The position numbers and the translations under genes are program-made. The notes under the pieces were generated by a model, which saw nothing but the letters and a program-made list of their open reading frames with translations, made no database searches and was not told the origin of the DNA. Shown here in pieces: positions 8,743 through 16,797 of a stretch of DNA of 64,000 nucleotides. Every line of letters begins with the position of its first letter. Within the stretch, counting starts at the first letter, position 1. Where the stretch lies: assembly GCF_900104605.1 (NCBI RefSeq), contig NZ_LT629959.1:1-64000 (forward strand), in the 5' to 3' direction. Source of the DNA: Tidjanibacter massiliensis. Lineage in GTDB: Bacteria; Bacteroidota; Bacteroidia; Bacteroidales; Rikenellaceae.

Positions 8743-10185
8743 TCAGAGCATGATGGGGATGCCCCGGTAGAAGTCGAGGATTTTGGTCTTGAAGAGGTAG
8801 CTGTATTTGGCCTGGGCAAGCTGCGAGCGGGCGTTCACGAGATTGTAGAGCGCAATGCTGTAATCCACCGGCGAAGCCGCGCCGAGGTTGTATTTTTCCT
8901 CCAGCATGCGAAACGCCTCCTCTGTCGTGGTGACGTTTTTAGCCGCCGCTTCGTACTGTTCGTAAGCTCCTACTGCGTCGATATAGGCCTGCCTTATCTC
9001 TTTGTTAAGGTTCTTCTGCATTATCATATAATCGTATTCGGCCCTGTGGCGGGCGATGCGATAACTCTTGACGTTGTTGCGGGCCGAGAGGGAGTTGAAG
9101 ATGGGAATGCTGAGACTGAGTGATATATGATAGCTCGCGTTGTCGCGTATCTGGTCCTTGAACGGATACTGGATGTAGGTGGCGGGGTTGTTGATGTCGG
9201 GTTTCTGCCGGCCGTTGGAGAAGGAGGAACCGTAGCCTGCCGAGAGACTCAGGGTGGGGTAGAGGCCTGATTTGGCGATGCTGATATCACGGTCTGCCAT
9301 ATCCATGGCCAGTCCGGCCGATTTGACCTGCGGCAGCTCCTGCGCCATTTCGTAAATCTCTCCCGGGCCCACCGCCACGCCGTCGCGGGAGACGGGCATC
9401 GATTCCGGGATGAGGATGCGAAACGTCTCGTAGTCGTCTATCTCCAGCAATTGGCAGAGCGTAAAGTAAGCGAGGGTTCGGTTGTTTTTCGCTTCGATAT
9501 CCTGAAACTGTGCATCGGCCAGGTCGGCCTGCAATTGCAGCAGGTCGCCCATGGTTTTGCGTCCCGATTCCACCAGCATTTGCGTCTGTTCGACCTGCAG
9601 CGTGAGCGTTCGGGTACGCTGTGAGGCGATGGTGACCTTCTCTTCGGCGAACAGCACGTCGAGGTAAGCCGCGGTGATATTGAGCGAGAGGTCGTTGCGG
9701 GCCTTGTCCACTTGTAGCAGCATATCCTGCAGGGCCAGGTCGGATTTCTTGAGCTGGAGATATTTGCGCATTCCCGCAAACACTTCCGTGCCGAGCGAGA
9801 GGGAGGCGCTGAGGTCGGTATTGCTGGAGTTCTCGCGGAATTCATAGGTGGTCGGGTCGAGGACGCGGCCGAACGAAGTTCCGGAGCCGACCGATGCGCT
9901 TACCGACGGTATGTAGTTGAGCCGAGTCTGCTTTCGGGCCAGCTCGGCATCTTCGATGGAGAGCTCCTGCCGCTGTATCTCTATGTTGTTTTCCTGAGCA
10001 TACCGGATACACTCCTGCAGCGTCCACGGGGCGGCTGCCGGGAGGCCGGTTTCTTCTGCCGCATACCGGGCTGTCGGTGAGGACGACCGGGCGAGGGTCT
10101 CCTGCTGCTGTCCTTCGGCTTTTCCGCCGGATAGCAGCAGGGCGGTCAGGGTGAAGAAGACGGTAACTATCGTTTTGCGTTTCAT
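8743..10185 (-). CDS. TolC-family outer-membrane efflux protein
   Basis: 480 aa with a signal peptide (MKRKTIVTVFFTLTALLLSGGKAEG). Two OEP-type halves are visible: about 55-250 (WTLQECIRYAQENNIEIQ at the start, LDVLFAEEKV in the helical barrel) and about 270-475 (YEMAQELPQVKSAGLAMDMA, SLSLSIPIFNSLSARNNV, and EEKYNLGAASPVDYSIALYN). Proteins of this family form a trimeric channel through the outer membrane and periplasm. It follows the adaptor gene by 28 bp and precedes the pentapeptide gene by 5 bp. Substrate unknown. Confidence 0.92.
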   Translation of the reverse strand: MKRKTIVTVFFTLTALLLSGGKAEGQQQETLARSSSPTARYAAEETGLPAAAPWTLQECIRYAQENNIEIQRQELSIEDAELARKQTRLNYIPSVSASVGSGTSFGRVLDPTTYEFRENSSNTDLSASLSLGTEVFAGMRKYLQLKKSDLALQDMLLQVDKARNDLSLNITAAYLDVLFAEEKVTIASQRTRTLTLQVEQTQMLVESGRKTMGDLLQLQADLADAQFQDIEAKNNRTLAYFTLCQLLEIDDYETFRILIPESMPVSRDGVAVGPGEIYEMAQELPQVKSAGLAMDMADRDISIAKSGLYPTLSLSAGYGSSFSNGRQKPDINNPATYIQYPFKDQIRDNASYHISLSLSIPIFNSLSARNNVKSYRIARHRAEYDYMIMQKNLNKEIRQAYIDAVGAYEQYEAAAKNVTTTEEAFRMLEEKYNLGAASPVDYSIALYNLVNARSQLAQAKYSYLFKTKILDFYRGIPIML

Positions 10186-10213
10186 GGCGGTGAGGTTTTA
10201 CGTTACGGGTAGG

Positions 10214-11326
10214 CTATTTCTTGGTGCGCGGCATCGCCATGCCCCGCAGCCGGTCGGTTTCGGAGAGTCCCTCCTTGATTTCCATGTTCATGCCGTCCGA
10301 GAGTCCCGTCGTGACCTCCCTTTTCTCGAACGTCTGTTCTTCGGCCCCTTCGGGACTTGTCAGCACGTAGGCGTAGGTTTTGTCCTCCTCGAATTCGAGT
10401 ACGCTCTCCGGCACGGCCAGCACGTTCTCGCGGTTCTCTATCATGATGCTTGCATTGGCACTGTAACCCGAACGGACGAAGATGTTATCGTCCACGTCCA
10501 CGGCAGCTTTTACTTCGAACATGATGACGTTGTTGTCCGTTGTCGCCTTCGGGGAGATATATTCCAGCCGTGCGTTCAGTTTCGAGTCCTGTACGGCGCC
10601 GATGGTGAGCGTGACGGGCATCCCTTCGTGGAGCTTGCCCACATCGGTCTCGTCGACCTTCCCGCGGAATATCATGTCGTTCATGTCGGCCACGACGGCT
10701 ATTGTCGTGCCGTCGTTGAACGTATTGGACTGGATGACCGAGTTGCCCACCTTGACGGGAATGTCCAGTATCATGCCGTCTATCGTGGAACGTATCTGGG
10801 TATTGCTTATTTCGGCGTTGCGGGAGACGATGCCGTCGCGTACGATTTCCAGGTTGTCGCGTGCGCTCTGGAGGTTCTCTTCCGCAATCCGGAGCTGTGT
10901 CTCCGCCTTCTCGAACTCGTCGAGGGTGATGACGTTCTTCCGGTAGAGTTTTTCGGTGCGTTCGTATTCGCGCCTGGTCTGTTCCAGATTTATTTCCGCC
11001 TGCTTGACTCCCGATTCGGCGTTGTTGAGGGAACTCATCTCCGGAATGACCTTCACGGTGGCGATTACGTCGCCCTGCCGCACCATGTTGCCTGCCTCCT
11101 TGTGCAGGGCGGAGATGATGCCCGAAATCTGGGGCTTGATGAGTACTTCGTCGCGCGGTTCGACCTGTCCGGTGGCTACCACGAATTGGGAGATGGTGTC
11201 GCGGACGGGCGTCACTATCCCGTAGATGGTCTTGACCGGCCGCGTCTTGTTCCACAGGAAGACGAACGTCCCGACGAACAGTCCCGCGAGCAGGACGATG
11301 AGCAGGATTCTAAATACTTTCTTCAT
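10214..11326 (-). CDS. MacA-like periplasmic adaptor (HlyD/RND-MFP family)
   Basis: 370 aa. An N-terminal membrane anchor (FRILLIVLLAGLFVGTFVFLW) is followed by the split lipoyl domain (GQVEPRDEVLIKPQISGIIS and, after the hairpin, STIDGMILDIPVKVGNSV), an alpha-helical hairpin at about 95-165 and beta-barrel segments. Such adaptors bridge an inner-membrane ABC permease and a TolC channel. The gene lies between the second permease (80 bp upstream) and the TolC-like gene (28 bp downstream), completing a tripartite exporter. Confidence 0.93.
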   Translation of the reverse strand: MKKVFRILLIVLLAGLFVGTFVFLWNKTRPVKTIYGIVTPVRDTISQFVVATGQVEPRDEVLIKPQISGIISALHKEAGNMVRQGDVIATVKVIPEMSSLNNAESGVKQAEINLEQTRREYERTEKLYRKNVITLDEFEKAETQLRIAEENLQSARDNLEIVRDGIVSRNAEISNTQIRSTIDGMILDIPVKVGNSVIQSNTFNDGTTIAVVADMNDMIFRGKVDETDVGKLHEGMPVTLTIGAVQDSKLNARLEYISPKATTDNNVIMFEVKAAVDVDDNIFVRSGYSANASIMIENRENVLAVPESVLEFEEDKTYAYVLTSPEGAEEQTFEKREVTTGLSDGMNMEIKEGLSETDRLRGMAMPRTKK

Positions 11327-11406
11327 AACTGCTATATTTTAAATTTTCATTCCCAGTCTGTCGTTGCGTCCTGTCCGGTTTGGCAGTTGCACGGCTGCAT
11401 CCGGCG

Positions 11407-12660
11407 CTACTCCTCCCTAATCGCATCCACCGCCTTTATCTTCATGGCACGGCTGGCCGGGATGATGCCGGCCAGCAAGCTTCCGGCGATGATGATGAGG
11501 GTGGCCGTGATGCCGAGCCCGAAAGATATCTGCAGCGGCTGCATGTCGCTCCCCAGCTCCGTCGTGGCCGCTATCAGCTTCTCGAATACCGACAGTGCTC
11601 CGACTCCGGCCGCAAGGCCGAGGATACCGGCGATGAAGGTCAGCAGGAAACTTTCGGAGAGAATCTGCGATATGATGGACCACGGCCGGGCGCCTATCGC
11701 CCGGCGGACGCCTATCTCCTGCGTCCGCTCCCGTACGATGACGAGCATGATGTTGCTGACGCCTACGATGCCGGCCAGCAGCGTACCCAGACCCACTATC
11801 CATGTCAGCAGGCTGATGCCGTTCAGTAGTCCGTTCACCTTTTCGAACTGTTCGCCGAGGTTGAAGCCGCTGATGGCTTTCTTGTCGTCGGGCGAAATGA
11901 TGTGGTTGGCTGCGATGATGCGCTTGCACTTCTCCTCGATGTCCTGGATGCGGACGTCGTCTTCCGCCATGATGGTTATCATATCCACCGAAGAACCTTC
12001 GTTCCAGAGCTGCTGTACGAGCGAGTTGGGTACGGCGATGGTGGTTTCCGGATTGCTCCCGATGTTTATCGAGGTGCTGCCCCGCTCCATGACGCCCACG
12101 ACGGTCAGGTAGAGGTCGTTCATCTTGATGACTTCGCCCACGGGGTTTTCGCCGCCGGGGAAGAGCTCCTTCCATATCTGTCCGCCGATGACACACACCT
12201 TGCGCTTGCCCTCCATGTCCGGCTGGTTGATGAAGCGGCCGAATTTCAGGGGCTGCGGATTGATTTTCTGGAAATCCGGCGTATAGCCCATCAGGTAGTA
12301 TTCGCCCTTGCGTTCGTTGTGCGACACCTTCTGCGAACCTCCCCAGTTCATGGCTGCCGCATACTTGATGTCGGGAACCTGCTGCCGGATGGCTTCCAGG
12401 TCGTGCATGTCGAAGTTCCACCATCGGCCCGAAGGCATACCCTGATAGGGGATGCTCGTCTGGTCGGTGAAAAAATAGGTCGTATTGGTGGAGTAGCTGC
12501 CCAGCGAGGAGAGGGCGGTGCGTCCCAGCCACATGCCGAATCCCATCATCACGGTGAACATGAAGATGCCCCAGAAGACCCCCAGTCCCGTCATGATGCT
12601 CCTTTTGCGGTTGCGGGCGATGGTTTCCCAGATTTCTTTCCAGCGGTCGAGGTCGAACAT
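11407..12660 (-). CDS. MacB-like ABC transporter permease (second of two)
   Basis: 417 aa. One N-terminal membrane helix (GLGVFWGIFMFTVMMGFGMW) is followed by a large periplasmic MacB_PCD domain (about 45-245) and three C-terminal helices of the FtsX fold (about 280-400, with GIVGVSNIMLVIVRERTQEI and RRAIGARPWSI). The loop ERTQEIGVRRAIGA is the family coupling-helix signature. It is separate from the ATPase, unlike E. coli MacB where both are fused. It is 15 bp from its paralogue at 12676-13929 and probably pairs with it as a heterodimer. Confidence 0.92.
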   Translation of the reverse strand: MFDLDRWKEIWETIARNRKRSIMTGLGVFWGIFMFTVMMGFGMWLGRTALSSLGSYSTNTTYFFTDQTSIPYQGMPSGRWWNFDMHDLEAIRQQVPDIKYAAAMNWGGSQKVSHNERKGEYYLMGYTPDFQKINPQPLKFGRFINQPDMEGKRKVCVIGGQIWKELFPGGENPVGEVIKMNDLYLTVVGVMERGSTSINIGSNPETTIAVPNSLVQQLWNEGSSVDMITIMAEDDVRIQDIEEKCKRIIAANHIISPDDKKAISGFNLGEQFEKVNGLLNGISLLTWIVGLGTLLAGIVGVSNIMLVIVRERTQEIGVRRAIGARPWSIISQILSESFLLTFIAGILGLAAGVGALSVFEKLIAATTELGSDMQPLQISFGLGITATLIIIAGSLLAGIIPASRAMKIKAVDAIREE

Positions 12661-12675
12661 GGCTTGCCTTGTGTG

Positions 12676-13929
12676 TTATTTGTTGTAGCGCAGCGCGTCT
12701 ATTGTTTTGAGCCGGGCGGCTTTCCGGGCGGGGACATACCCGGCCACCAGCCCCGCTATTATCAGTACGACGGTCGCCGAGACGGCTGCCCGCAGGTCGA
12801 GCGTCGGGTTGCGGAATACGGCGAACGAGTCGGGTACCGCCGTTGCCGTCGCCTCCAGAACATGGTTGACGACTTCCATGACCGCCACCCCGAGGACGAG
12901 TCCGACGTAGCCGAAGAAGGCGGTTATCACCACCGATTCGATGAGGATGAGCCGGATGATGGAGGCGGGCCGGGCACCGAGCGCCTTGCGGATACCGAAC
13001 TCGAAGGTGCGTTCCCTGACCGTGACGAGCATGATGTTGCTGACGCCCACGATACCGGCCAGCAGCGTTCCGAGACCGATAATCCAGATGAACATGTCGA
13101 GCCCGCGGAATATTCTGTTCATCCCTTTGAATTGGTTGAAGTTATTGTAGAGATAGATGGCGTTCTTGTCGGTCGGGGCGTAGTTGTGCTCGAACGAGAG
13201 GCGGCGCAGCACGTCATCCTCGAATGCGGCCATCTCTTCGTCCGTATTGATGTCCTGGAGCGTGAAGACGATGTAGCCTATCCACGGGTCGTTCTGCATG
13301 TAGATGAGCTGGCCTGTGGTGTAGGGAATGAAGACGCTGTTCTGGTTGCCGTAGGCGTAATCCTTGTAGACACCCGCGACGGTCCATACCACGCCGTTCT
13401 GTATCACCTCTTTCCCTATCGGCGATTCGTTGCCGAAAAGTACTTCTCTGACGGGCTGGCTGATGACGCATACCTTTCGCTGTCGGTCGATGTCCTGCCG
13501 GTTGATGAAGCGTCCCTCCAGTATCTCAATCTTGAATACTTCGGTATGTTCGGGGCGGACACCGTGCATGGAGACGTTGATATAATTTTTGCCGCGGGTC
13601 ATGGTGCCGCCCGAATACCAGGCGCTCGATGTCACCTTGTCCACATTCGGAAACTCCTCTTCGAGTATCTCGATATCCTTGCCGGAGAGGTAGATGCTCC
13701 TGCCTTCGGCGTACCCCGCATAGGGCATCGAAGTGCGGCTGCTGTAGAGCTCGATGGAGTTGGTGGCCATGTAGTCGAAGTTGGACGTCATGCCGTTCTG
13801 GAGTCCGTTGCCGGAGCTGAGCAGGATGATGAGCATGAGGATGCCCCATGCCACGGAGAATCCCGTGAGGAAGGTGCGCAGCTTGTTTTTGCGCATCGAA
13901 GACCATATCTCGGTGAAAATCTCCCGCAT
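12676..13929 (-). CDS. MacB-like ABC transporter permease (first of two)
   Basis: 417 aa, exactly the length of its downstream paralogue and with the same plan: one N-terminal helix, a periplasmic MacB_PCD domain, and three C-terminal FtsX helices with GIVGVSNIMLVTVRERTFEF and RKALGARPASI. It starts 3 bp after the ATPase gene stop, so translational coupling is likely. The presence of two different permease chains suggests a heteromeric transporter with a single kind of ATPase. Confidence 0.92.
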   Translation of the reverse strand: MREIFTEIWSSMRKNKLRTFLTGFSVAWGILMLIILLSSGNGLQNGMTSNFDYMATNSIELYSSRTSMPYAGYAEGRSIYLSGKDIEILEEEFPNVDKVTSSAWYSGGTMTRGKNYINVSMHGVRPEHTEVFKIEILEGRFINRQDIDRQRKVCVISQPVREVLFGNESPIGKEVIQNGVVWTVAGVYKDYAYGNQNSVFIPYTTGQLIYMQNDPWIGYIVFTLQDINTDEEMAAFEDDVLRRLSFEHNYAPTDKNAIYLYNNFNQFKGMNRIFRGLDMFIWIIGLGTLLAGIVGVSNIMLVTVRERTFEFGIRKALGARPASIIRLILIESVVITAFFGYVGLVLGVAVMEVVNHVLEATATAVPDSFAVFRNPTLDLRAAVSATVVLIIAGLVAGYVPARKAARLKTIDALRYNK

Positions 13930-13932
13930 GGC

Positions 13933-14610
13933 TTATCTTCCCGTGTCGGTTATGGATTCGATGATGCCGTCCCTGAGATAGATGATTTTGTCCGTCCGCT
14001 GGGCAATGTCGCGTTCGTGGGTGACGCACACGATGGTCATCCCTTCGTCGTTCACCTGCCGCAGCAGGTCCATCACCTCCTGCGAGGTCTTGCTGTCGAG
14101 GGCGCCGGTAGGTTCGTCGGCGAGGATTATCTGCGGCCTGTTGATGAGGGCGCGTGCGATGGCTACCCGCTGCTTCTGGCCGCCGGACATCTCGTTGGGC
14201 ATGTGCGTGCCCCACTCCCGGATGCCCAGTTTGTCGAGCAGTTCGAGTGCGACGGCGTTGCGTTTGCGCCGCGGGACTCCCTGGTAGTAGAGGGGCAGCG
14301 CCACGTTCTCCATGGCATTCTTGTAGTTGATGAGATTGAACGACTGGAAGATGAAGCCTATCATGCGGTTCCGCGCAGCGGCGGCCTGCGTTTCGTTGAG
14401 TCCCCGGATGAGCCGGCCGTCGAGGTAGTATTCGCCTTCGTCGTAGTCGTCGAGGATGCCCATGATGTTCAGCAGAGTCGATTTGCCCGAACCGGACGCC
14501 CCCATGATGGAGACGAATTCGCCTTTCTCTATTTCGAGGTTGATGCCTTTGAGCACATGCAAGGGGGAGCCTGCGTGGTAGGTTTTGTGTATGTTCTTGA
14601 GGAGGAGCAT
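13933..14610 (-). CDS. ABC transporter ATP-binding protein (MacB/LolD type)
   Basis: 225 aa. Walker A GASGSGKST at 37-45, Q-loop Gln near 89, signature MSGGQKQR at 141-148 and Walker B IILADEPTGALDS at about 161-173 are all intact; the H-loop His lies in CVTHERDIA. It powers the two adjacent permeases in substrate extrusion to the periplasm-facing TolC channel. It is the first gene of a six-gene leftward unit reaching 8159. The promoter and palindrome at 14697-14745 lie about 90 bp upstream. Confidence 0.95.
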   Translation of the reverse strand: MLLLKNIHKTYHAGSPLHVLKGINLEIEKGEFVSIMGASGSGKSTLLNIMGILDDYDEGEYYLDGRLIRGLNETQAAAARNRMIGFIFQSFNLINYKNAMENVALPLYYQGVPRRKRNAVALELLDKLGIREWGTHMPNEMSGGQKQRVAIARALINRPQIILADEPTGALDSKTSQEVMDLLRQVNDEGMTIVCVTHERDIAQRTDKIIYLRDGIIESITDTGR

Positions 14611-14696
14611 CTCTTACGTCTTTATGTCGCGGGTATTTCCGTATTTCCGGACGGTGTGCGTCGTCCGGTTCCCGGTGGCTTCAGCAATATTGACGC

Positions 14697-14745
14697 CTAA
14701 GGTAGATGCAATATAACAATTCGGCAACAATATATTGTTGCCGAA
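14697..14745 (-). promoter_or_regulatory. Promoter of the exporter operon with an overlapping 26-bp palindrome
   Basis: On the minus strand TTG at 14725-14727 and TACCTTAG at 14697-14704 are spaced by 20 bp, a good Bacteroidota promoter. A perfect 26-bp palindrome at 14720-14745 (half-site TTCGGCAACAATA) overlaps the -33 element. It may be an operator for the exporter operon. Alternatively it is the terminator of prfB, whose stop is 40 bp away on the same strand, although no T run follows. Confidence 0.55.
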
Positions 14746-14784
14746 CCGGTATTTATTCTGTTTTTAATCTTTTCGGGGAAGCAT

Positions 14785-15900
14785 CTATTGGGCGGACGCT
14801 CCGAATTCCATAAGATAAGCCTTGATGAAATCGTCTATCTCGCCGTCCATGACACGCTCCACATCGGAGGTCTGGTGGCCGGTGCGGTGGTCCTTGACAC
14901 GGCGGTCGTCGAATACGTAACTGCGTATCTGTGAACCCCATTCGATTTTCTTCTTCTGTCCCTCCAGTTGTGCCTGTATGGCCTGCCGCTTTTCGAGTTC
15001 GCGCTGGTAGAGTTTCGATTTGAGGATGCGCATGGCATTCTCGCGGTTCATGAGCTGTGAACGCGTCTCGGTGTTTTCGATGAGGAACTCCACGGGTTCG
15101 CCCGTGTCGGGGTCTTTCGAACTGTATCGCAGGCGCACGCCCGTCTCCACCTTGTTGACGTTCTGTCCGCCGGCTCCGCTGCTACGATAGGTATCCCAGG
15201 TGATGTCCGCGGGATTGATGTTGATTTCTATCGTGTCGTCCACCGCCGGCGATACGAAGACCGACGCGAAGGTCGTCTGCCGTTTGTTGTTGGCGTTGAA
15301 TGGCGAGAGGCGGACGAGCCGGTGTACGCCGTTCTCGCTTTTGAGGAAACCGTAGGCGTAGTCTCCCTCGAATTCGATGGTAGCCGATTTGATTCCCACC
15401 TCCTCGCCCGGTTGCAGGTCGGCGATACGTACCTTGTAGCCGTTCAGTTCGCCCCAGCGGGTGTACATTCTCAGCAGCATGGAGGCCCAGTCGAGACTCT
15501 CCGTGCCGCCGGCCCCCGAGTTGATATCCATGATGGCGCCCATCCTGTCCTCCGGGCCGCGGAGCATGTTGCGCATCTCCAGCGCTTCGATTTTGGCGAG
15601 GGTCTCCGCATAGAGCGCATCGAGCTCCTCCTCCGATGCCCCGCCTTCGCGGACGAAGTCGGGCATCAGCTCCAGGTCGTCGCACAGCCGTTCTATCGCC
15701 CGGAAGTCGTCTATCCAGCTCTTTATCCCGGCCACCTTGCGCAGCTGCTTCTCGGCCTCTTCCGGCCTGTCCCAGAAGTCGGGGGCAAGCGTACGCGCCT
15801 GCTCCTCGTCGAGTTCGATGAGTTTGTCTTCGATGGCGAGGTGACGCCGCAGTCCCTCGCGCCGTCCGGTGAGCTCTTTTATCTGTTCGGTAGTTACCAT
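14785..15900 (-). CDS. prfB: Peptide chain release factor 2, no frameshift site
   Basis: 371 aa. It recognises UGA and UAA and triggers peptide release. The RF2 tripeptide SPF is at 199-201 and the catalytic GGQ at 244-246 (in SGAGGQNVNKVE). The frame is continuous: at the place where most prfB genes carry the in-frame UGA programmed frameshift (after the homologue of E. coli Leu25), this gene reads CTC GCC (Leu21-Ala22, around 15838). It begins 6 bp after the stop of the radical SAM gene, so the two are probably co-transcribed. Confidence 0.97.
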   Translation of the reverse strand: MVTTEQIKELTGRREGLRRHLAIEDKLIELDEEQARTLAPDFWDRPEEAEKQLRKVAGIKSWIDDFRAIERLCDDLELMPDFVREGGASEEELDALYAETLAKIEALEMRNMLRGPEDRMGAIMDINSGAGGTESLDWASMLLRMYTRWGELNGYKVRIADLQPGEEVGIKSATIEFEGDYAYGFLKSENGVHRLVRLSPFNANNKRQTTFASVFVSPAVDDTIEININPADITWDTYRSSGAGGQNVNKVETGVRLRYSSKDPDTGEPVEFLIENTETRSQLMNRENAMRILKSKLYQRELEKRQAIQAQLEGQKKKIEWGSQIRSYVFDDRRVKDHRTGHQTSDVERVMDGEIDDFIKAYLMEFGASAQ

Positions 15901-15906
15901 GCTTCT

Positions 15907-16680
15907 CTATCCTGCAACTGAACACTCAATGCCGAGCGCCCGGACGCGGCGTGCGATGTCGCCGAGCTCATCGAGATAAACCTTTTCAAGGTCGGGGTCC
16001 GGCGTGTCGCGGTCGATGGTGTATATCATCACCTGCCGCGGCCCTATCTCCTTCACAAGTTCCAGCCAGGCCGACACTTCGCGTTCGGTGGTATTGTCTA
16101 CGGGCCGCCCTTCGTACGAGCCGCGCAGGAACATGGTCTGGATGATGAGCCTCCCTTCGAACATCTTCATGTAGCGTACCGTCTCCGCCACGCTGTATTC
16201 GCCCAGGGGGTTGTCTATCAGACGTACCGTTTCGTCGAAGGCCGAGTCGAGTTTCACGATGTTGTTGTCCACTTTTGACAGGGCGCGGCGGACGCTCTCC
16301 TTTTTCAGCATCGTACCGTTCGTCAGAACCGAAACTTTGGCCGAGGGAGCGTAGTTGTCCCTTATCTTCAGAACGTCGTCTATTATCTCCTCGAATTGGG
16401 GGTGCATGGTGGGTTCGCCGTTGCCTGCGAAGGTGATGACGTCCGGTGCGTTGTCGGCGTTCACCATCTCGAAGAGTTTGTCGGCGAGCAGACGTGCCAC
16501 GTCCTCGCGTTTGTTGAAGGCTGCCTTGTGTCCCTTTTCCGTCCAGCCGCATTCGCAATAGATGCAGTTGAAGGAGCAGAGCTTGCATTCGAGCGGGAGC
16601 AGGTTTACGCCGAGCGAAAGGCCCAGCCGCCGGCTGCGTACCGGCCCGAATATGATGTCGTCGTATAGTTTTGTCGGCAT
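15907..16680 (-). CDS. Radical SAM protein, TYW1-like (COG0731 type)
   Basis: 257 aa. The motif FGPVRSRRLGLSLGVNLLP followed by C35-x3-C39-x2-C42 (in CSFNCIYC) marks a radical SAM enzyme with the three Cys that bind the SAM-cleaving 4Fe-4S cluster; C32 and C44 lie beside them. GNGEPTMHP and a TNGTML segment fit the SAM-binding core. The group resembles archaeal and eukaryal TYW1 wybutosine enzymes in sequence, but the bacterial substrate is unknown. It is upstream of prfB in a likely operon. Confidence 0.88.
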   Translation of the reverse strand: MPTKLYDDIIFGPVRSRRLGLSLGVNLLPLECKLCSFNCIYCECGWTEKGHKAAFNKREDVARLLADKLFEMVNADNAPDVITFAGNGEPTMHPQFEEIIDDVLKIRDNYAPSAKVSVLTNGTMLKKESVRRALSKVDNNIVKLDSAFDETVRLIDNPLGEYSVAETVRYMKMFEGRLIIQTMFLRGSYEGRPVDNTTEREVSAWLELVKEIGPRQVMIYTIDRDTPDPDLEKVYLDELGDIARRVRALGIECSVAG

Positions 16681-16704
16681 GTCGTCTGTCGTTTAAGTCG
16701 GATA

Positions 16705-16737
16705 CAAAAATACGAATTTATTTCGAGGGTATGCAAA
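16705..16737 (-). promoter_or_regulatory. Promoter of the radical SAM-prfB unit
   Basis: Minus strand: TTTG at 16734-16737, 21 bp spacer, TATTTTTG at 16705-16712; the start codon at 16680 lies 25 bp downstream. Confidence 0.5.
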
Positions 16738-16797
16738 TCGGGGGCCGGACTGCACCCGTGTCTTTTCGGTGCATGGAAAAGTTCCTCTTCGGCAGCC

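Noticed and set aside
11902-14700. Open frame of over 900 codons antisense to the ABC exporter genes
   Set aside because: It is a shadow of the GC-rich permease and ATPase genes, which carry clear family motifs.
14785-15900. Hidden programmed frameshift in prfB
   Set aside because: The frame from the ATG at 15900 is continuous and aligns from the normal N-terminus; no in-frame UGA exists at the expected place.
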